Source of the DNA: Dipetalonema caudispina
Taxonomy: Eukaryota; Nematoda; Chromadorea; Rhabditida; Onchocercidae
Reading direction: 5' to 3'
DNA: 64,000 nt
NCBI GenBank assembly: GCA_013365325.1
Contig: JABVXV010000002.1
Location: 1,054,001-1,118,000 of the forward strand
Within the stretch, counting starts at the first letter, position 1. Each line of letters begins with the position of its first letter. Below are positions 1-13,044 of this stretch, piece by piece. A model generated the notes under the pieces. That model searched no databases. It was not told the origin of the DNA and saw only the letters and a program-made list of their open reading frames with translations. The position numbers and the translations under genes are program-made.

Positions 1-2319
1 ACGGATGATTGCACCGCTGAAAGCATTATCGGTTGCAATGAGTAAAAAACACTTTGCAAATGTATCGATGGAGTAAGGTTTGCCAATGAATACTTAAAAT
101 GAATGCCTTTCAATCACTTCACTTCTTTGATCTAACAGCCATTTTATCCAAAACAGAATGTAGCAGCTGGAGGATAGCATTCTAAGGATAAATATTTAAA
201 GTGCAGAAAGTCCTTTGACTATCAGAAAATTGTTAACAATACAAGTGGAAATTTATATTTAAGATGTAAATTAAGGTTGTTTAATAAAACAATTAAGTCG
301 AATGTATGACAAATTGACCGGTGACATCACCCATCCATTTATGTCCTGCTCAATTCCAAAATGTTTTGCGTCATTCAATTTTCATAGCGATTCAATTCCA
401 CAACTTTGTCTCGCTAGAGGACGGTTTGGTTCAATCAATTTTCCAGTGAAATTATAGCTTCACTCCCGGGTTGTCTTGTTTTTCAGGTGGACGGGGTGGG
501 ATGATTGGTTGAGGGGAGGTACTAATTCATGAGAAGGAGGTGACATTCTCCTCGGTAAATGAAAAATGAAGTTTTGACTATCAAAGTGATTTAGAGGATG
601 TCATTTCATGATTTTATCCATTTCTATCATCTCTCTTCAGCGCATCATATTTCCATAGTTTTTCGTGTCAGATTATGCATAAGTACCATCAAGATGAAAG
701 TGTGCTTTAAACAGGTTAGCGCAATGGAAAGTCGCGTTCTTAATGGAAGAGACTGTTGTCAAATCATGCTGTTGAAGTTGTTCAGTCGTTGTACATGCAC
801 ACCACTTATCTTTTTTGATATATCTTTTGTAGATTTAGTTTCTCAAGAGATAAGAGCAAGAGTAGTATCAATCAATGGTTAAACCTATTTCAGCCCTATG
901 TTATAATTAAGAGGATTTATGCTGGGAGCAGCAATCTAGAAGTTTTTCACTTACAGTCTTGTTAAGCTGTATCGAGTTTTCGCTTAGACATAAGCTTCTT
1001 TTCTTTGTCGTTATTTTTCCTCCCCTCCACTTCCTCTCCATCTCCTTCTCCGCATTCTTGAATCATTACTATCTTGTGAAGTCAGTAGATATCATTTATT
1101 GTGTCTACCAAATTTCGTGGCAGTTTCCTGGCAAAAGTTCGTAAAATAATTTGCAATTTCAATCTGCGAGTGAAAATGAGAGGTGCAGTGTGGTGTGCTA
1201 GTTGGACATAACGAATATACAGAGCAGTTCAAAGCAGATTGTCATTGAGTTTGGTGAGATAATACTTCATTCCACTTTATAGGGCACTTTCAGTTATATC
1301 ATTTCTCGGGCTTTAGATGGAGAAAAATCATTCTTCACTTTATTTTTAGTCCAGAAATACATCTGATTAATCGGCCCGCAGAATTCGTTCAGAATATCGA
1401 CAGTTGAATACTCTGTAAACATTTCGTAAGAATTTATAACTTTGTAACAGTTCATAAGAACTCGTTTCTCACACTTCTGCTTTAGATAGGTATATTTCTT
1501 CCAGGTTGTAGGGATCAGTAGTGTGATAAATGATTTGTAATAAAACGATAGTCACTGATGATGACAATCAGCCAGCAGATGGTATTTATATTATGAGCTG
1601 ATGGAAGTATACGGCGTAATTATGGAAATAGAAAAATGTGATTGAAAAATAGTTTCCGAAGAACGTGTGTAATTATATTTTATTTCTTTCTGAGATAGTT
1701 CTGTATGAATGTGTGCTGTGCTGATTGCTATTTGATAATTAGTGGATGCATAACTTCCGAGACAGTTTTCTCTTCCCAGTTCAAATTCAACACTGAATAT
1801 TTCCCTTCAGCTTTCCACAACTTCTCAATTTCAAATTTTAGTCGAACTTACCTGTTCTTCGCGCTATTTGTCTTTTAAATAGCATTGAAGAGAATAGCTG
1901 TTATTGACTTCTAGCATTCATTTTCTCTTTGCACTGATAAAATAAAGTTTAAAAAATTAAAGATTATGCTTCGTTTCTCTTCCGTTACCAAATTAACTAC
2001 CGCTTACTGAAAAATAGTGGAATTTAAAGTGCTAAGCTTGACTTGATATTACACTTATATATTACACTTATGTTCTATTGCTCTGAAAGTCTTTTTTTTT
2101 GAATGCCTATAATGAGAGATAAAGCATTTGATTGAGAAAATCGAATACTAGCTGATACCGGCTGAAATCTATTTTGTGCAAAAAATCATTGTTGCTTTGT
2201 TCTGTTCATTTTTATTGTGAACTATCTTTTAGATTTTCTATTCATAATCGTTTTGTATGCGGTTTGAAATTAGTAGTGATCTTACTACAATAGATACAGA
2301 AATTTGCTTGAAGTATATA
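1..2319. other. Intergenic / upstream region, no supported gene
   Basis: AT-rich sequence without a long open frame of coding character. The open stretches at 598-882 and 959-1144 have no convincing splice context, no recognisable motif and a composition like the surrounding DNA. The region probably holds the promoter of the chromodomain gene that starts at 2338, but I see no specific promoter element. Confidence 0.5.
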
Positions 2320-2337
2320 ATTATTTCAGTATAAATC
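2320..2337 (+). promoter_or_regulatory. Splice acceptor just before the chromodomain gene start (possible trans-splice site)
   Basis: A consensus acceptor (TTATTTCAG, ending at 2329) lies eight bases upstream of the ATG at 2338. In nematodes an acceptor this close to the start codon often marks spliced-leader addition; the join to an upstream non-coding exon is the alternative. It supports the chosen start. Confidence 0.5.
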
Positions 2338-5300
2338 ATGGATCCATTAGATGGACAAGACGTCTACGCAGCAGAAAAAATTTTGAAATCGCGAACAAGG
2401 AAAGTAAGTGAATGCTTTCGATCACTAATAACACCTCATTAAGCTTACTTTGACAATTTCATTGTGATTATATGAATCCATCCTAATAGTAGAAAACTAA
2501 TCTAAACATGCGTATTGTTGCTCTCACTTTAGAATTCAGACTTTAAATGAAAGCTGAATAGTTTCCTTCAATTATACCTGTCTGTACTTACTTTCCATTT
2601 TGCTGCTATCCATTTCTGCTTTCATCCTCACGTTTCCTTTCCACATATTATATATTTCTCCAGCCCTTCATTTATGTCAGAGATATGACTTGCCGAAATG
2701 AACAGTTTGGCCATCATTTATCAACATGATTAATTTTTATTTAAGTTCTCTAAATACGAGGATTTCTCTTAATACGAGATTTCTGGACTATCGTTGGACG
2801 AAGCTGGAAATATTTTTAGAATGTTAAAAAAGAAAAATTGTGCATTTAGAGAAAGGTTTTTTTTTAACTTAATATCAACAAAATAGATATTTCATAAAAA
2901 CAACACGTGATAAAAATGCACTGGTTGATATGCCAAATAAGAAGATACGCAAGATGGACATGAATTGGTCTAAAATATTTCTGTAAATCGTTGGACGAAT
3001 TATTGTGAGCATGCAATTCATAAAATTCCTGCTATATTTTCTCTACAAAAATAGTAACCTATTTCCTGTTTCTTCGTTAATAGCTCCTTTAAATATCATT
3101 TGCAAAACACGCAAAAAACATTTCTTTTAGTCCTTCGGTATATTATAATTAGCAATTTCAAGCCAGTCATCATGCTCGAAAGCTACTTCGCAGTTTTTAT
3201 CCCCCTTTTTCCCCACAAAAAAAGAAAAATGCGCATTCGGAACTGTAAAACAGAGCCTTATACATTGGAAAACTGAAACATTCGAAATCTTTCTGCACAC
3301 TTCTTCCGTAATGATAATAAAGTTTGTTTGTAGTGACTCTACACAAAGCCTTCATTGAGACATCTCAGAATATCTATTAAATTTTGTTTACTGACTTTTT
3401 CAGTAAACGTACTGAATCTTATAAGCTTACTGTGATCATCGGAATTAGATTATTGTCGATGAAACTGAGCTGAACTAAATACTTTCATTGAGCCTGTTGA
3501 GGTAGTTTTAGCAAATTCATTATACTGCAGTAAATTTAATATATTATCCCTTTTCGATTCCTTATATTCATATGTTTATTTGATGTCGAGAAGATAATGA
3601 AGGTTTATTTTGAGATCCAGTTTCGGGCGTTCAGCCTTAATAAGTTTGGTGAATTCTCGTGATATTTAATCCTTAATCTTATGGTCGAAAATTGAATAGT
3701 TTGAAAGTATAAAAATAACAAGTTTTTCAACTAAATTTTACTTTTTAAGGGAAAAACAGAATATCTGATCAAATGGAAAGGATGGTCAAATCAGTAAGTT
3801 GTCTTTGCTCATTAATCCCTCACTGCTGTTAAAGTTGCTGTGTCGTTTGTTGCTCCTACATATTCAATTCAATTTTATCGCAGATAATTCAGTTTATTAC
3901 ATTGTGATTAATCAGTTCTTAGACATAACACATGGGAACCATCAAGTAATATCTTGAATGAAAACCTGTTCACGGAATCAGGTTTTTCCGTACCAAGCGG
4001 TTTCAAAGGTGGAACTCGGAAAGGAACTAGAAGGTCGAATCGTGGAAGGAAACGGAAAGTAAGAGAAATTTCGGATTCTGACGATTCAGATGGCGACAAT
4101 CAAAGTTATGATGAGGGCGCTAGTGAAAGTCGTTCAGAAGGTATATTCCACTAATTGTTTATTTGCTACTTTTTTCAAAGGTATCTAATCCTATCTTGTT
4201 GGTCCTCTTTTCTAAGAAGTTAAATATATCGGTTTATATGAATGTTACTATCTCAATAATTTTTGTAAATAATGCGTACTTCCTGCTGTCTTTCAGTTTG
4301 ACTACTCAAGTATTGATTGCTTCTTTTAAGGCTCAGAAGTTTCACCAAGATCGAGCACTCATTCAAGGCCTGGGACACCAGTAGCTCTGACAGAAGAACC
4401 AATTACAGAAAGCAGCAAATCCTCAAAAATACCTCGAAAACGAGGCCCGAAAAGTAAAAGGGCGTTGAACGATATACCGACGACTTCCGTCCCAGTTTCA
4501 AAAATTAACGAAGCGAAGAATAATGATGACAACAAGTTAGAATTGAAAGAACTGAAGGCAGAAAAGTCGGATGAAGAGCAAAAGGCTGAAGAATCTCGGG
4601 AAACAGGAGCTGAGAGAGAGCTGGATAAGAAAAAAGAAGTAGAATTTACGTTTCGTTTAGAACTGTGGGAAGATTTTGCTTTGTAAACTCGTTACAAATA
4701 ATAACTGAAGGACGAAGCTAAATTTTTGCTCTGTTCGCCATGTGTCCTACACATAATCAGGAATTTACCACTTCTTTTGCATTGACCATCATAGAGTTTC
4801 ATTTTTCTCTTTTTGATTTTTGCACTTTGTAAATGTAGGACTTTATCTCTAAAAATATAGGTCTTCTTTTCTTTTTTTCCCCCTCGTAACTCTTCTTTAC
4901 TTTGTTATTGCATTGGAACTTCATTTCTATTGTAGAGTATTCCATCGGAGACGAAGTCAAATTTATCAGATAATGACAAAGTTGGGAAGAATGATTCTGC
5001 ATTATCGGAAGCTGAAATATTCAGGATCATCAATAATGATGAAAGCGGACCGGTTGAAGAGAAAAACGCAAAACGAGAAGTTGAGGTTACCCATTTGTTT
5101 ATGTAACGTTTGTCGAGGCGATATGAGTAATTGTAGGTAGATAAAGCAAAATAAGTTTTAACTGATTTTTGCCTCCCCATTATTTATTAAGGCCATCAGT
5201 ACTAATAGTCAGAATGAACTGAAAATCTCCATTCTGCCGTAATTTATCGTGTCCATGTTGCATCACATCTCGATATATTTAAATTTTTGAAATTTATTAG

Positions 5301-6145
5301 AATAAGGCAGAAATTGCTACCATTTTGCAGGTGAAACTGAAGAAACCTGAAGTTTTTGAAGGTCGGTCTGGATCAGTACAAGTCGTTTCTAATGGTCAAG
5401 GTAATTTCTGAGGCATATTTCATTTACATTCAGATTAGCAATGCAAGATGAAGGCCTACTCTGTGTTTATCTTGTATATGAACTTGAATTTCCAAAAGAA
5501 TGGATTTAATTCGTTGGTGATTAGAGACTATTTACTAGTGATCCAGTTCAAAACTTTCTCACAGAGGATTACTTAATTCTCAACGAAATGAATGGCAGTT
5601 AAGTTGACCTATAAAATTTACTTCAATATGAAGCAAATCAAAGAGAGCTTCCTTTTTCAGAGCAGATAATCAACAGGCTGGCATTTGTTATTGAGGGGAC
5701 ATCTGGTTTGTCTCGAAGCTCAGAGCAGTTGCAGCTACACGACTATGGTGACAGCGATGAAAGCCGGATTCGTGTAATAGCCGATCAATTAAAAAATGAA
5801 ACTGTTAGTTTCCAAAACTTGTTTGATACATCTTTTGATATGTTAATGAAGATTAGGACCTTCGGGGGAGCAAGGAAGACAAGGTGTTAAACATCATCAT
5901 TTTACTATCTCTGTCTAAGGAATTTCAGTTATAACTCTCTTGCAAACTCTTCGGAAATATAATATCAGTCGCATTCGTACAATCTGTTTTCAGTTATAAG
6001 GGAATCCATGCTGAAAATTTGCTTATTACAGAAAATTTGGACAGATGCTAACAATACGCGCTTCGAAAGTTTTCAGTACAATGGTTCTCATACGATCACC
6101 GAAGTGACGGTCAATCAGCATACTGTTCCAATTATTGAACTGTAA
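2338..6145 (+). CDS. Polycomb/CBX-type chromodomain protein
   Basis: Eight exons join in frame into about 370 residues: 2338-2403, 3750-3793, 3923-4140, 4331-4638, 4936-5085, 5331-5400, 5661-5803, 6032-6145. Residues about 9-50 form a chromodomain (VYAAEKIL, EYLIKWKGWSNQHNTWEP). The three aromatic-cage positions (Tyr, Trp, Trp) are present, so binding to methylated H3, typically H3K27me3 for this family, is expected. Basic AT-hook-like stretches follow (RRSNRGRKRK, then RKRGPKSKR), then an acidic and Ser-rich linker. The extreme C terminus (ITEVTVNQHTVPIIEL) resembles the CBX C-box that docks the RING subunit of PRC1. Exon 4 can also read through to a stop at 4684, giving a shorter form. The donor at 4639 is the weakest junction. 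The role as a nuclear Polycomb silencer is inferred from family. Confidence 0.85.
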
Positions 6146-8082
6146 TTATATGTAAACTCATTTAACTTGCTGGCAATTTTCTATGCGTCTTTGGAATAAT
6201 TATTATAAGGTTCTTAAATTCATATTCCATTTTTTGAAATCATTAAAATAGTAATAACGGAATTATTTTTATTTGCTTCTTATACACTTTTGAAAGTATT
6301 GTGTAATTTCGTGACCCACTACTTGAATTCTGTATTTTCAAGTTTGAGCATTAAATTTTTTAGTACTAATTACTCGGTGTGCGTAGTTTACATTGGTTGA
6401 AGATCATCAAAGCTGAAGAATTAATGGGTGAGAATTTAACTTCCATTAGCGTCACCTTCCGATGATTAAGATTCCTTGCGATTTTTTAGCCCTGGTCCTT
6501 TGCTTTTGACAGCGTTTCCAATACCTCTTTATTAACTATAATTGTGTTTGATTCTTCATGCCAAGCAATTCTGGGTCTGAAAATCGAAAGAATTCATGTC
6601 GAATTTGGGAAACTTGATCAGTTTTATATCTCTGTTGATTTGGATAGGCCTGTGACCGATGTGCTAGTAGTGCGCAGGTAAACAGCTCTTTTGAATTACT
6701 GTATGTACAGATATATCCGTCAAAAGGAGCATTTCTTTGCAACGCCAGAGGGTACTGTAGTTCTGGTAAATACACGGAACTTTTGGATATCAGTTCACAT
6801 CAACGATTTGTGTATTGATATTGCAGTGCGCTAAACTGATTGATTATGTGTGTCGCATGGTGAAATGCCTGGAGGTCATAAATCAGTTTTTGATAGAGGA
6901 TTCTGCGCAGGCCACCATTATCTAAAATGAGGATGAACTATTTAGATGTCTTCTAAGAATGTTTTCATAGTGTAGGATTGAAGCCATCTGAGTAGGATGA
7001 TGGGATGTATTGTGCTAATGTAATGATAGACTGTGATAGGAGAAGAGGGAAGTTGTGCCATTTCGGGAAGCGAAAGGGAAAAGAGAGAATGCAATGGTTA
7101 TTGCACTGACTCAATCTGATTGGGACTTAGGCGGAAATAATTCTTCTTTTGAGGAAAATGTCTTGCACTAGAGCAGCAGCAGCGGCAGCAATGTGTGCTG
7201 CACAGTGGGATAGGATGGATTTGAGTATGCTTTGTTAAGTGTTTATTGCAGAGACAACAAGACACAATTCATCCATACTCTGAAAAAGCGGAAACTTTGA
7301 GAGGTCGTGATTTTTTCCCCAGTGTATTAATTTTGCAATAGCTGATTGACAACATTGCTATGACAAAAAATTATACGGATCTTTCAACTATCAAGAGTCA
7401 AATCTTAGTCAGTTAACTTTTCAGTTTAATTGGTAAGATGTAATTGAACTTCATATAAGATCGATGTGACTAGGTGATGAAATTTTCAGCTTTTTATTAA
7501 AAAGATTACAGCAATTTCTGAAATTGCAAAAGAAAGTAAAGTCAAAAATGTAGATTGCGGTATTTCATTTCACGGTGAGATGAAAGCAATTTATCATTAA
7601 TTAAATGAAGTAATGTTTGGATTTGATTAGAGAAGGAATTTTATGTGCCAATTCTTTACTCGAAATCTAACTTCCTTTCGTATCAAATGGACAAAATTGC
7701 GCTGCGAACTAATACTTCAGCTAGAACAACAGGAGCCATTTGCATGCTTGAACGATTATAAAAAAGTAATTAATGTGCTACGGTAACAAGGAAGAAGCGT
7801 GTACCGTAATTTATTATTGGGTGAAATAATGGAAAAGAGGTGATCCATCCGTTGTGCGTATTGCTGTCATGTTCTACTCATGCATGTACTACTAGTAAAC
7901 GTGCAGTGTTGCTACATATGACGCATACATGCATTGTGCAGTCGCAGCTGCAGCGATAATGATTGCCTTCCCGTCGTACATTTGTTAGTTTCGCAGAGTG
8001 CCTGGTGTTCAATAGATAACAAGCAGCAATCTCTAATCAGCAGTAACCCTCAGGGCATTCATTCATCCATCCATCCTTCATA
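6146..8082. other. Intergenic region, no supported gene
   Basis: AT-rich DNA downstream of the chromodomain gene. A minus-strand open frame at 6536-6775 has fairly coding-like composition but no family match that I recognise and no clear partner exons, so it is not called. Nothing else is supported. Confidence 0.4.
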
Positions 8083-8120
8083 TCATTCAACGTACAGCCA
8101 GACAGACAGGATGACCCTAC

Positions 8121-8336
8121 CTGTTCCTTCCTTCCCTGACACTATAGTATGTACACATGATAATAGGTCACCACTATCCTGTGATCCTTCGCTAGGGGTC
8201 GTATAAGAAATACTACTCAATGATTCATCATTCCGACGATTTGCGAGTGAAATTGAAGTTTTAAAAACAAACAAAAATGAGAAAGTAAATAGAAATGGAA
8301 AGGGTAGAGAAAGGCATTTGAGATGTCTCGAACTTC
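8121..8336 (-). CDS. Candidate exon of an unrecognised minus-strand gene
   Basis: The minus strand is open from about 8336 down to a donor (ACAG/GTAGGG) at 8121/8120. It starts with a strongly hydrophobic, Phe/Leu-rich stretch that could span a membrane. A hydrophilic Ser/Thr/Asp-rich segment follows (SYTTPSEGSQDSGD). I do not recognise the protein and could not place its neighbouring exons. It may belong to the same gene as the open frames at 8698-9125. Composition and a consensus donor are the only support. Confidence 0.25.
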
Positions 8337-8697
8337 AATGTTTGTCATACTTCTGCTGAGAATATAACGAATAAATCAATAAATTAGTAATGATGTGAGC
8401 ATTTCAGCGCTGTTGAAACAGTTTTTCGGGCTTCTTACAATTATCATTCGTTTTCTTCTTCAAGTGCATTGATAATGATATGATGGTCATTTCGCTAATA
8501 ATAGAATAAAATAAGTTTGCGCGTTTTTTTCATAAATTCTTACAAAAATTACTATTGGAATATGAATTCAAACTGTTGCATTGCATGTTTTTTTTGGCAT
8601 TATAGAAAGCTAAAAAAGGTGTATCAAGGAATTTCACTGTTAATTAACTTTTGAAATGACGAATTTTCGACATAACAATGACTCTATAATCTGTTTA

Positions 8698-9125
8698 CTA
8701 CTGACAATTATTTGTGATAAGCATTGATGTGGAAGCATTATGCATTCCTACTGAAGAGTTTTGGGATTGGTAAGGATAACCAGTCATCATAGGTACGACA
8801 TTGATCATTACAAACGGGGTAAAAGTGTCGTTGTCGCGTTGTATCTGATAGAGTTCTGTTTTGCTGTGACATTTATTCGAAAACACTGTTGTCCAGGATG
8901 CAATGATTGCGACAGACAGCATACTGTAAACTTGATAAGTAGTATAAGGAAAGTGACAAAAGAGAAGAATCGTTCTAATGAGTTGTTTGTTAGAGGGTTT
9001 GAAATGAAGAAGGATGGATTGGAGTACCTTTCAAGCAAAGAGTAGTCAAATAATTCAGCAAGTGGTAAGGGAATGTGGGGAGCGGAAGATGAATGTCGGA
9101 GTTGGTCGTTATTGATGTTCGGCAC
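8698..9125 (-). CDS. Candidate minus-strand coding region with two overlapping frames
   Basis: Two minus-strand frames overlap. The first (9125 to 8808) has a polar Ser/Pro-rich start, a hydrophobic stretch (FFSFVTFLILLIKFTVCC) that could be a transmembrane segment, and then two N-glycosylation sequons. The second (open to 8698) continues downstream with further sequons and a Met/Asn-rich tail. A spliced join could connect them, but I could not fix it. The layout would suit a small single-pass membrane protein. The plus strand is also open across 8761-9045, so chance openness is a real alternative. Confidence 0.22.
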
Positions 9126-9804
9126 TATTCATTTATCAATGCACACCAAACAGACAAATTAAAATCGAACACAAATAAATTTTAATTTCGGCAGAATATT
9201 GTAGAAATACATTTGTAGAATTGCCAGCATGGGATTTTTCGGGTAAAGTTACTAATATAAATGAACGAGTCAAAGATGATCAATAATTTTAGGCAGGAAA
9301 AAAGCCAAACATTGATAATATCAAGTAGTTGTGTCTTTACTGTTCTTTGTAGCTCTCGATCTGCGTTACTTTCTGTATTTTCGAGCCTTTTATAAATTTA
9401 AGTATAGGCAAGTTTTGGCCAATACAATTAATCGTTGCTTCTCTTCATTGTAATTTTTACAAATTCATTTCCTTCAGCTTATGCATTCTCTATTTAACGT
9501 TTCACTTACAATGATCTAAGTTTAAGATAATTAAATTTTGAAAGGACTACTAAAAAGTATAATCAATAGCTATGCAGGATATAAGATATTATGAAAGTTT
9601 TACGAAGAGCAAAGTTGATTATATGACATTTCAACCACAGTGAAACAGTTGTGAGCATTATGCTTCTAATCATGATTACCATCGTTATCACTATTCACTT
9701 TATAACTATTCTTGTTAACGTACTACAGAGTTTTCATATTCACAAAAATACGAATAGGAAACCGTGTGATAATTGAATTGATAATCATGATCATGATTTT
9801 TAAG

Positions 9805-9853
9805 GACCAGGGTCCATCTTCCGGTACAGTGCAATTTCCATCCGACGAAGAAG
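9805..9853 (+). CDS. Candidate small exon (DQGPSSGTVQFPSDEE)
   Basis: A 49-base segment lies between an acceptor (TTTTTAAG) and a donor (GAAG/GTATTC) and encodes DQGPSSGTVQFPSDEE. Its composition is unlike the surrounding AT-rich DNA. A possible 12-base exon at 10360-10371 would follow in compatible phase. It could be an internal exon of the gene whose 3' end is proposed at 12131-12422. Function unknown. Confidence 0.25.
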
Positions 9854-12130
9854 GTATTCTTCACAAAATAGACGAGGAAAACAATTTTAGAAAGTAATGA
9901 AGTAATGTTACTGTTGTGTGTTATCATCTCCGTTTTGCAATATTAGGTACATATTATTTATATTGATATATATCCTTGTTTTCCATGCATGAATTAATTT
10001 TATCCTTTATTTTATGTTCAATAATTTTATTTGGGTGATCATTAACATCATTTTGATGGGTAGAGCAGTTGAACAATAATAATATGGCAAAGTTAATAAA
10101 GAAAAGACAGAATTTTATAATTACCATTGCTAAAGCAATACATTTATTTTATGGCTCATTAGATATTGTAATGATTAATCTGAAAGTATATTTTCAAATT
10201 TGGCAAATCTGCAAGTTTAAATGATAACCTAATCGTCCATTTTAATTGTACCATAGACAACAGTAACTAATGCAGTACAACTTATCTGTGGTAGATTGAT
10301 CGTTAACATCTTAACCTATCAAAGATTCAGGAATTTTTTTACATAGCTTTCATTTTCAGGATTACAGCAAGGTAATACCATTGTGATTATAACATAACTA
10401 CTAAAAACTTCTAACTTTTATCAGATAGTCAAATCAGAGATCTTGAAGATTTCTGCTATAAATTAATTAATTTTATTTTTACTCTATGAACTTTGGATAA
10501 AAAAAAAAAACAGTTGTATAATGAATATAAACACTTTTTGCTCACACTATTTCTTATGAAAATAATTTTATTCAGAATAAGAATTTCAGATTAGAAGAAC
10601 AGTTTTAAACACTTCTTGAGAAATAGAATTTTGAGCATTGTTGAAGAATTATGATGAGTTTGACGCAACCAATTCTAATGTTAAGTCGAAATATTTAAGT
10701 TGATTTTTTTTTAAGAAAAATAAAGGAAGGAATTTTTTTAAATGAGCAATTTTTTTTGCGTTTTGTGAAAACATAGCGACTAATAAATTCCTAAATTTTA
10801 GTGAACTTTCGTATAAGCAAAATTTCCTTCTGTTTTACTTAAAGTTTAAATCTAATAAGCATTTTACTGAGTAAGGTTATTTGCGTAGTATACAGGATGA
10901 GCGGACTTTTATTATTAACCGATGGCTGATTAATGATGAATCCACTATTTGTTCCATCGTGGTCAGTGTATTTGTACAGTGAGAGAGGATTGAAAATTCT
11001 TTGCTCCAAACTTTCAATATTTTTACAACTACCATTCTTTGCTTATCGGAAAAATTTAACTTTTTTTTGAATTTTTTAATCTAAATTTTTCGGCAACTTG
11101 CACAAGCAGAAGTTAAAGTAAGCTTCTTTATAAGTTTCAATGTGAAACTGGGCGCATGATAAATAGGAAAGACATATTGTGCATGTTACAATCTGAACCA
11201 GTATCCCAAAACTGGTTACTTCATTGCAGGAGAATTGAACGTTTGGAAAAAAAAAGTATACTAATTAGCTTGAATGACGATGAGTTTAACCAATCTACAC
11301 TTTAAAAATTGTTTCATATTTTTTGGACTGATCAATTCGATAAAATAGAGAATTAGTTCAAAAAACAACAATAAATTTTTAAACAGACAATGTTATATCT
11401 ATGTCATTTCATTTGTAAAAAAGTTACACTTATATTTTTTTTACTTCCACAGGATGGTAGTCGAATATTCTCATTAACTTCTCATCCCTAACAAGAAGTC
11501 GAGAAATGGAAACCATACGATTGCTGTACAGTAATTACATAGAATAACTACTATACAGTAATGTAATTAATCACCATTCCGTTTTCACACTAACTCCTTC
11601 ATTATCGTTATTAAAATCATTATCATCATCACCATCATATTCATGAAAATCATCAGCATCATCATTATTATCATTGCTACTGTCATACCATTTCTTCGAC
11701 TTATTTGAATAGTTATTACTATAAATGCTATGTTACATTTACTGGAAATAACAGTTTGCCATTTTAGATTGTAAACTGATACAAATATATTCAGAAAAGA
11801 TGAAAGTATTCATATGCGGAATAAGACTAGGCGGAAAATAAATGCGGAAGAAGTGAAGGATTCTAACTGAGCTGGGCTAAAATGAGCGGAGAACATTGCA
11901 AATTTGTTTCTAAAGTGCAACAGACATTTCACGTGCACAAAATTTTGTATTGTTAAATTGGAAAAAGTTCAATGGAACACAAAACGAATAATGCGGCAGG
12001 AAAGAGCCGAAAATCAGATGGATAAATTTTCATCTCCTCTCTCTTTCCCTCCCACTTTCACTCTCCCTTTTTCTTTACCCCATCTTTTCTCTCTCTCTCT
12101 ATGTATATATAACCACGATCATATTTCAAG
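9854..12130. other. AT-rich non-coding stretch
   Basis: Long AT-rich stretch with homopolymer A and T runs and an imperfect ATC trinucleotide tract near 11610-11680. A pyrimidine-rich segment at about 12030-12105 ends in a short TC run and a TATATA stretch. No supported gene. If the flanking exon candidates are real, this would be intronic. Confidence 0.4.
11571..11745 (-). repeat. Imperfect ATC/GAT trinucleotide tract, open as an Asp/Asn-rich frame on the minus strand
   Basis: ATC/ATT triplets on the plus strand around 11610-11680 read on the minus strand as an Asp/Asn-rich run. This sits within a frame open for about 55 residues that ends in KTEW and a stop at 11573-11571. No acceptor or start is convincing, so I list it as a repeat; a terminal acidic exon is the alternative. 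Confidence 0.4.
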
Positions 12131-12422
12131 ATATCTAAAGAGCAAAAAAAATGAGCAACGTGAAACAAGCCTAGTTGTAGAACAAAGGTAATTTGACTGG
12201 ATAAGTGATGGCCGGGTACTATGATGAGGACTTGCGACGACCTGTAAACTATCGCCAGTGATGTGAGCAGAAATCAATTCTAAAGAGCAGAAATGTAAAA
12301 TTAACTGATACCATGTATATGCAAAGCAGCAACAGTGGTCATTAATTTTTAAACTCATTTCAATCATATTTGATTTCAGGCTGAAAGAATGCAGTAATCC
12401 AATGGAAATCATCGGAGAATAA
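12131..12422 (+). CDS. Candidate 3'-terminal exons of an unrecognised gene
   Basis: Two exons join cleanly in phase: 12131-12187 (donor AAAG/GTAATT) and 12380-12422 (acceptor TGATTTCAG). The encoded C terminus runs YLKSKKNEQRETSLVVEQ, then RLKECSNPMEIIGE, then TAA. It is charged and may be helical. The phase match and good splice sites argue for a real gene, but upstream exons were not resolved; 9805-9853 is one possibility. I recognise no family. Confidence 0.3.
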
Positions 12423-13044
12423 CGGATAGTGCGGAGACTTTATTAGAATCCAACAGTTTACAAATCCATTAAAATGATACATCGCTGTTAATTACTTGTC
12501 ATAAATTTCACTTTCACAAGAACAAATCCATATTTCAATTTATCAATTTCATTGGAGTAATTTACGGTTTTTTCCGGCCCCACAATTATATATATCTAAC
12601 AATTTCTTTACAGCACAATAAATGGAGATAATAAATCCGGCAAAATGCAAATCTTCTTATTTTCTTTATGGATGCGAAATACAGTTTTTCCGGTCTATAT
12701 GTTACAGTAATTGCTAGTGGAATCACTTGCTTTCTATCTGATCATTCATTATCATTTAATCAAAAAATACTGTCATTTAATAAAAAAGACTAAATTCAAC
12801 AATTAAAATGCGCAAAGGTCCTTAGATTTTGTTGTACATTAATCCTCAAATTTCAATTCAAAATATCCAAAATGGTTCATTAAAAAGTGGATTAAATGTT
12901 TCCCACAGATTGATACATCAGGCTACTTCTTACTTAGTTCCTACCGTATGCTATATATAGCCTTACTGTCAAATATAGTACCAATGGCGATCTTTAACCT
13001 AATCGTCTTCTCCTTTTCCAGTTCCCCTGGAGAAAATCGCTTCA

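Noticed and set aside
598..1144. Two plus-strand open frames near the left edge
   Set aside because: No splice context, no motif, composition like background.
3497..3520. let-7-like seed (TGAGGTAGTTTTAGC)
   Set aside because: Only the seed matches; I see no complementary arm within hairpin distance, so a microRNA is not supported.
4913..5140. Alternative frame through exon 5 of the chromodomain gene
   Set aside because: A GT donor at 4682 would enter this frame, but the resulting peptide is unlike the rest of the protein and hits a stop; the phase-0 join gives the coherent acidic linker.
6536..6775. Minus-strand ORF of 79-90 codons
   Set aside because: Coding-like in places but no family, no partner exons and no acceptor at its upstream end.
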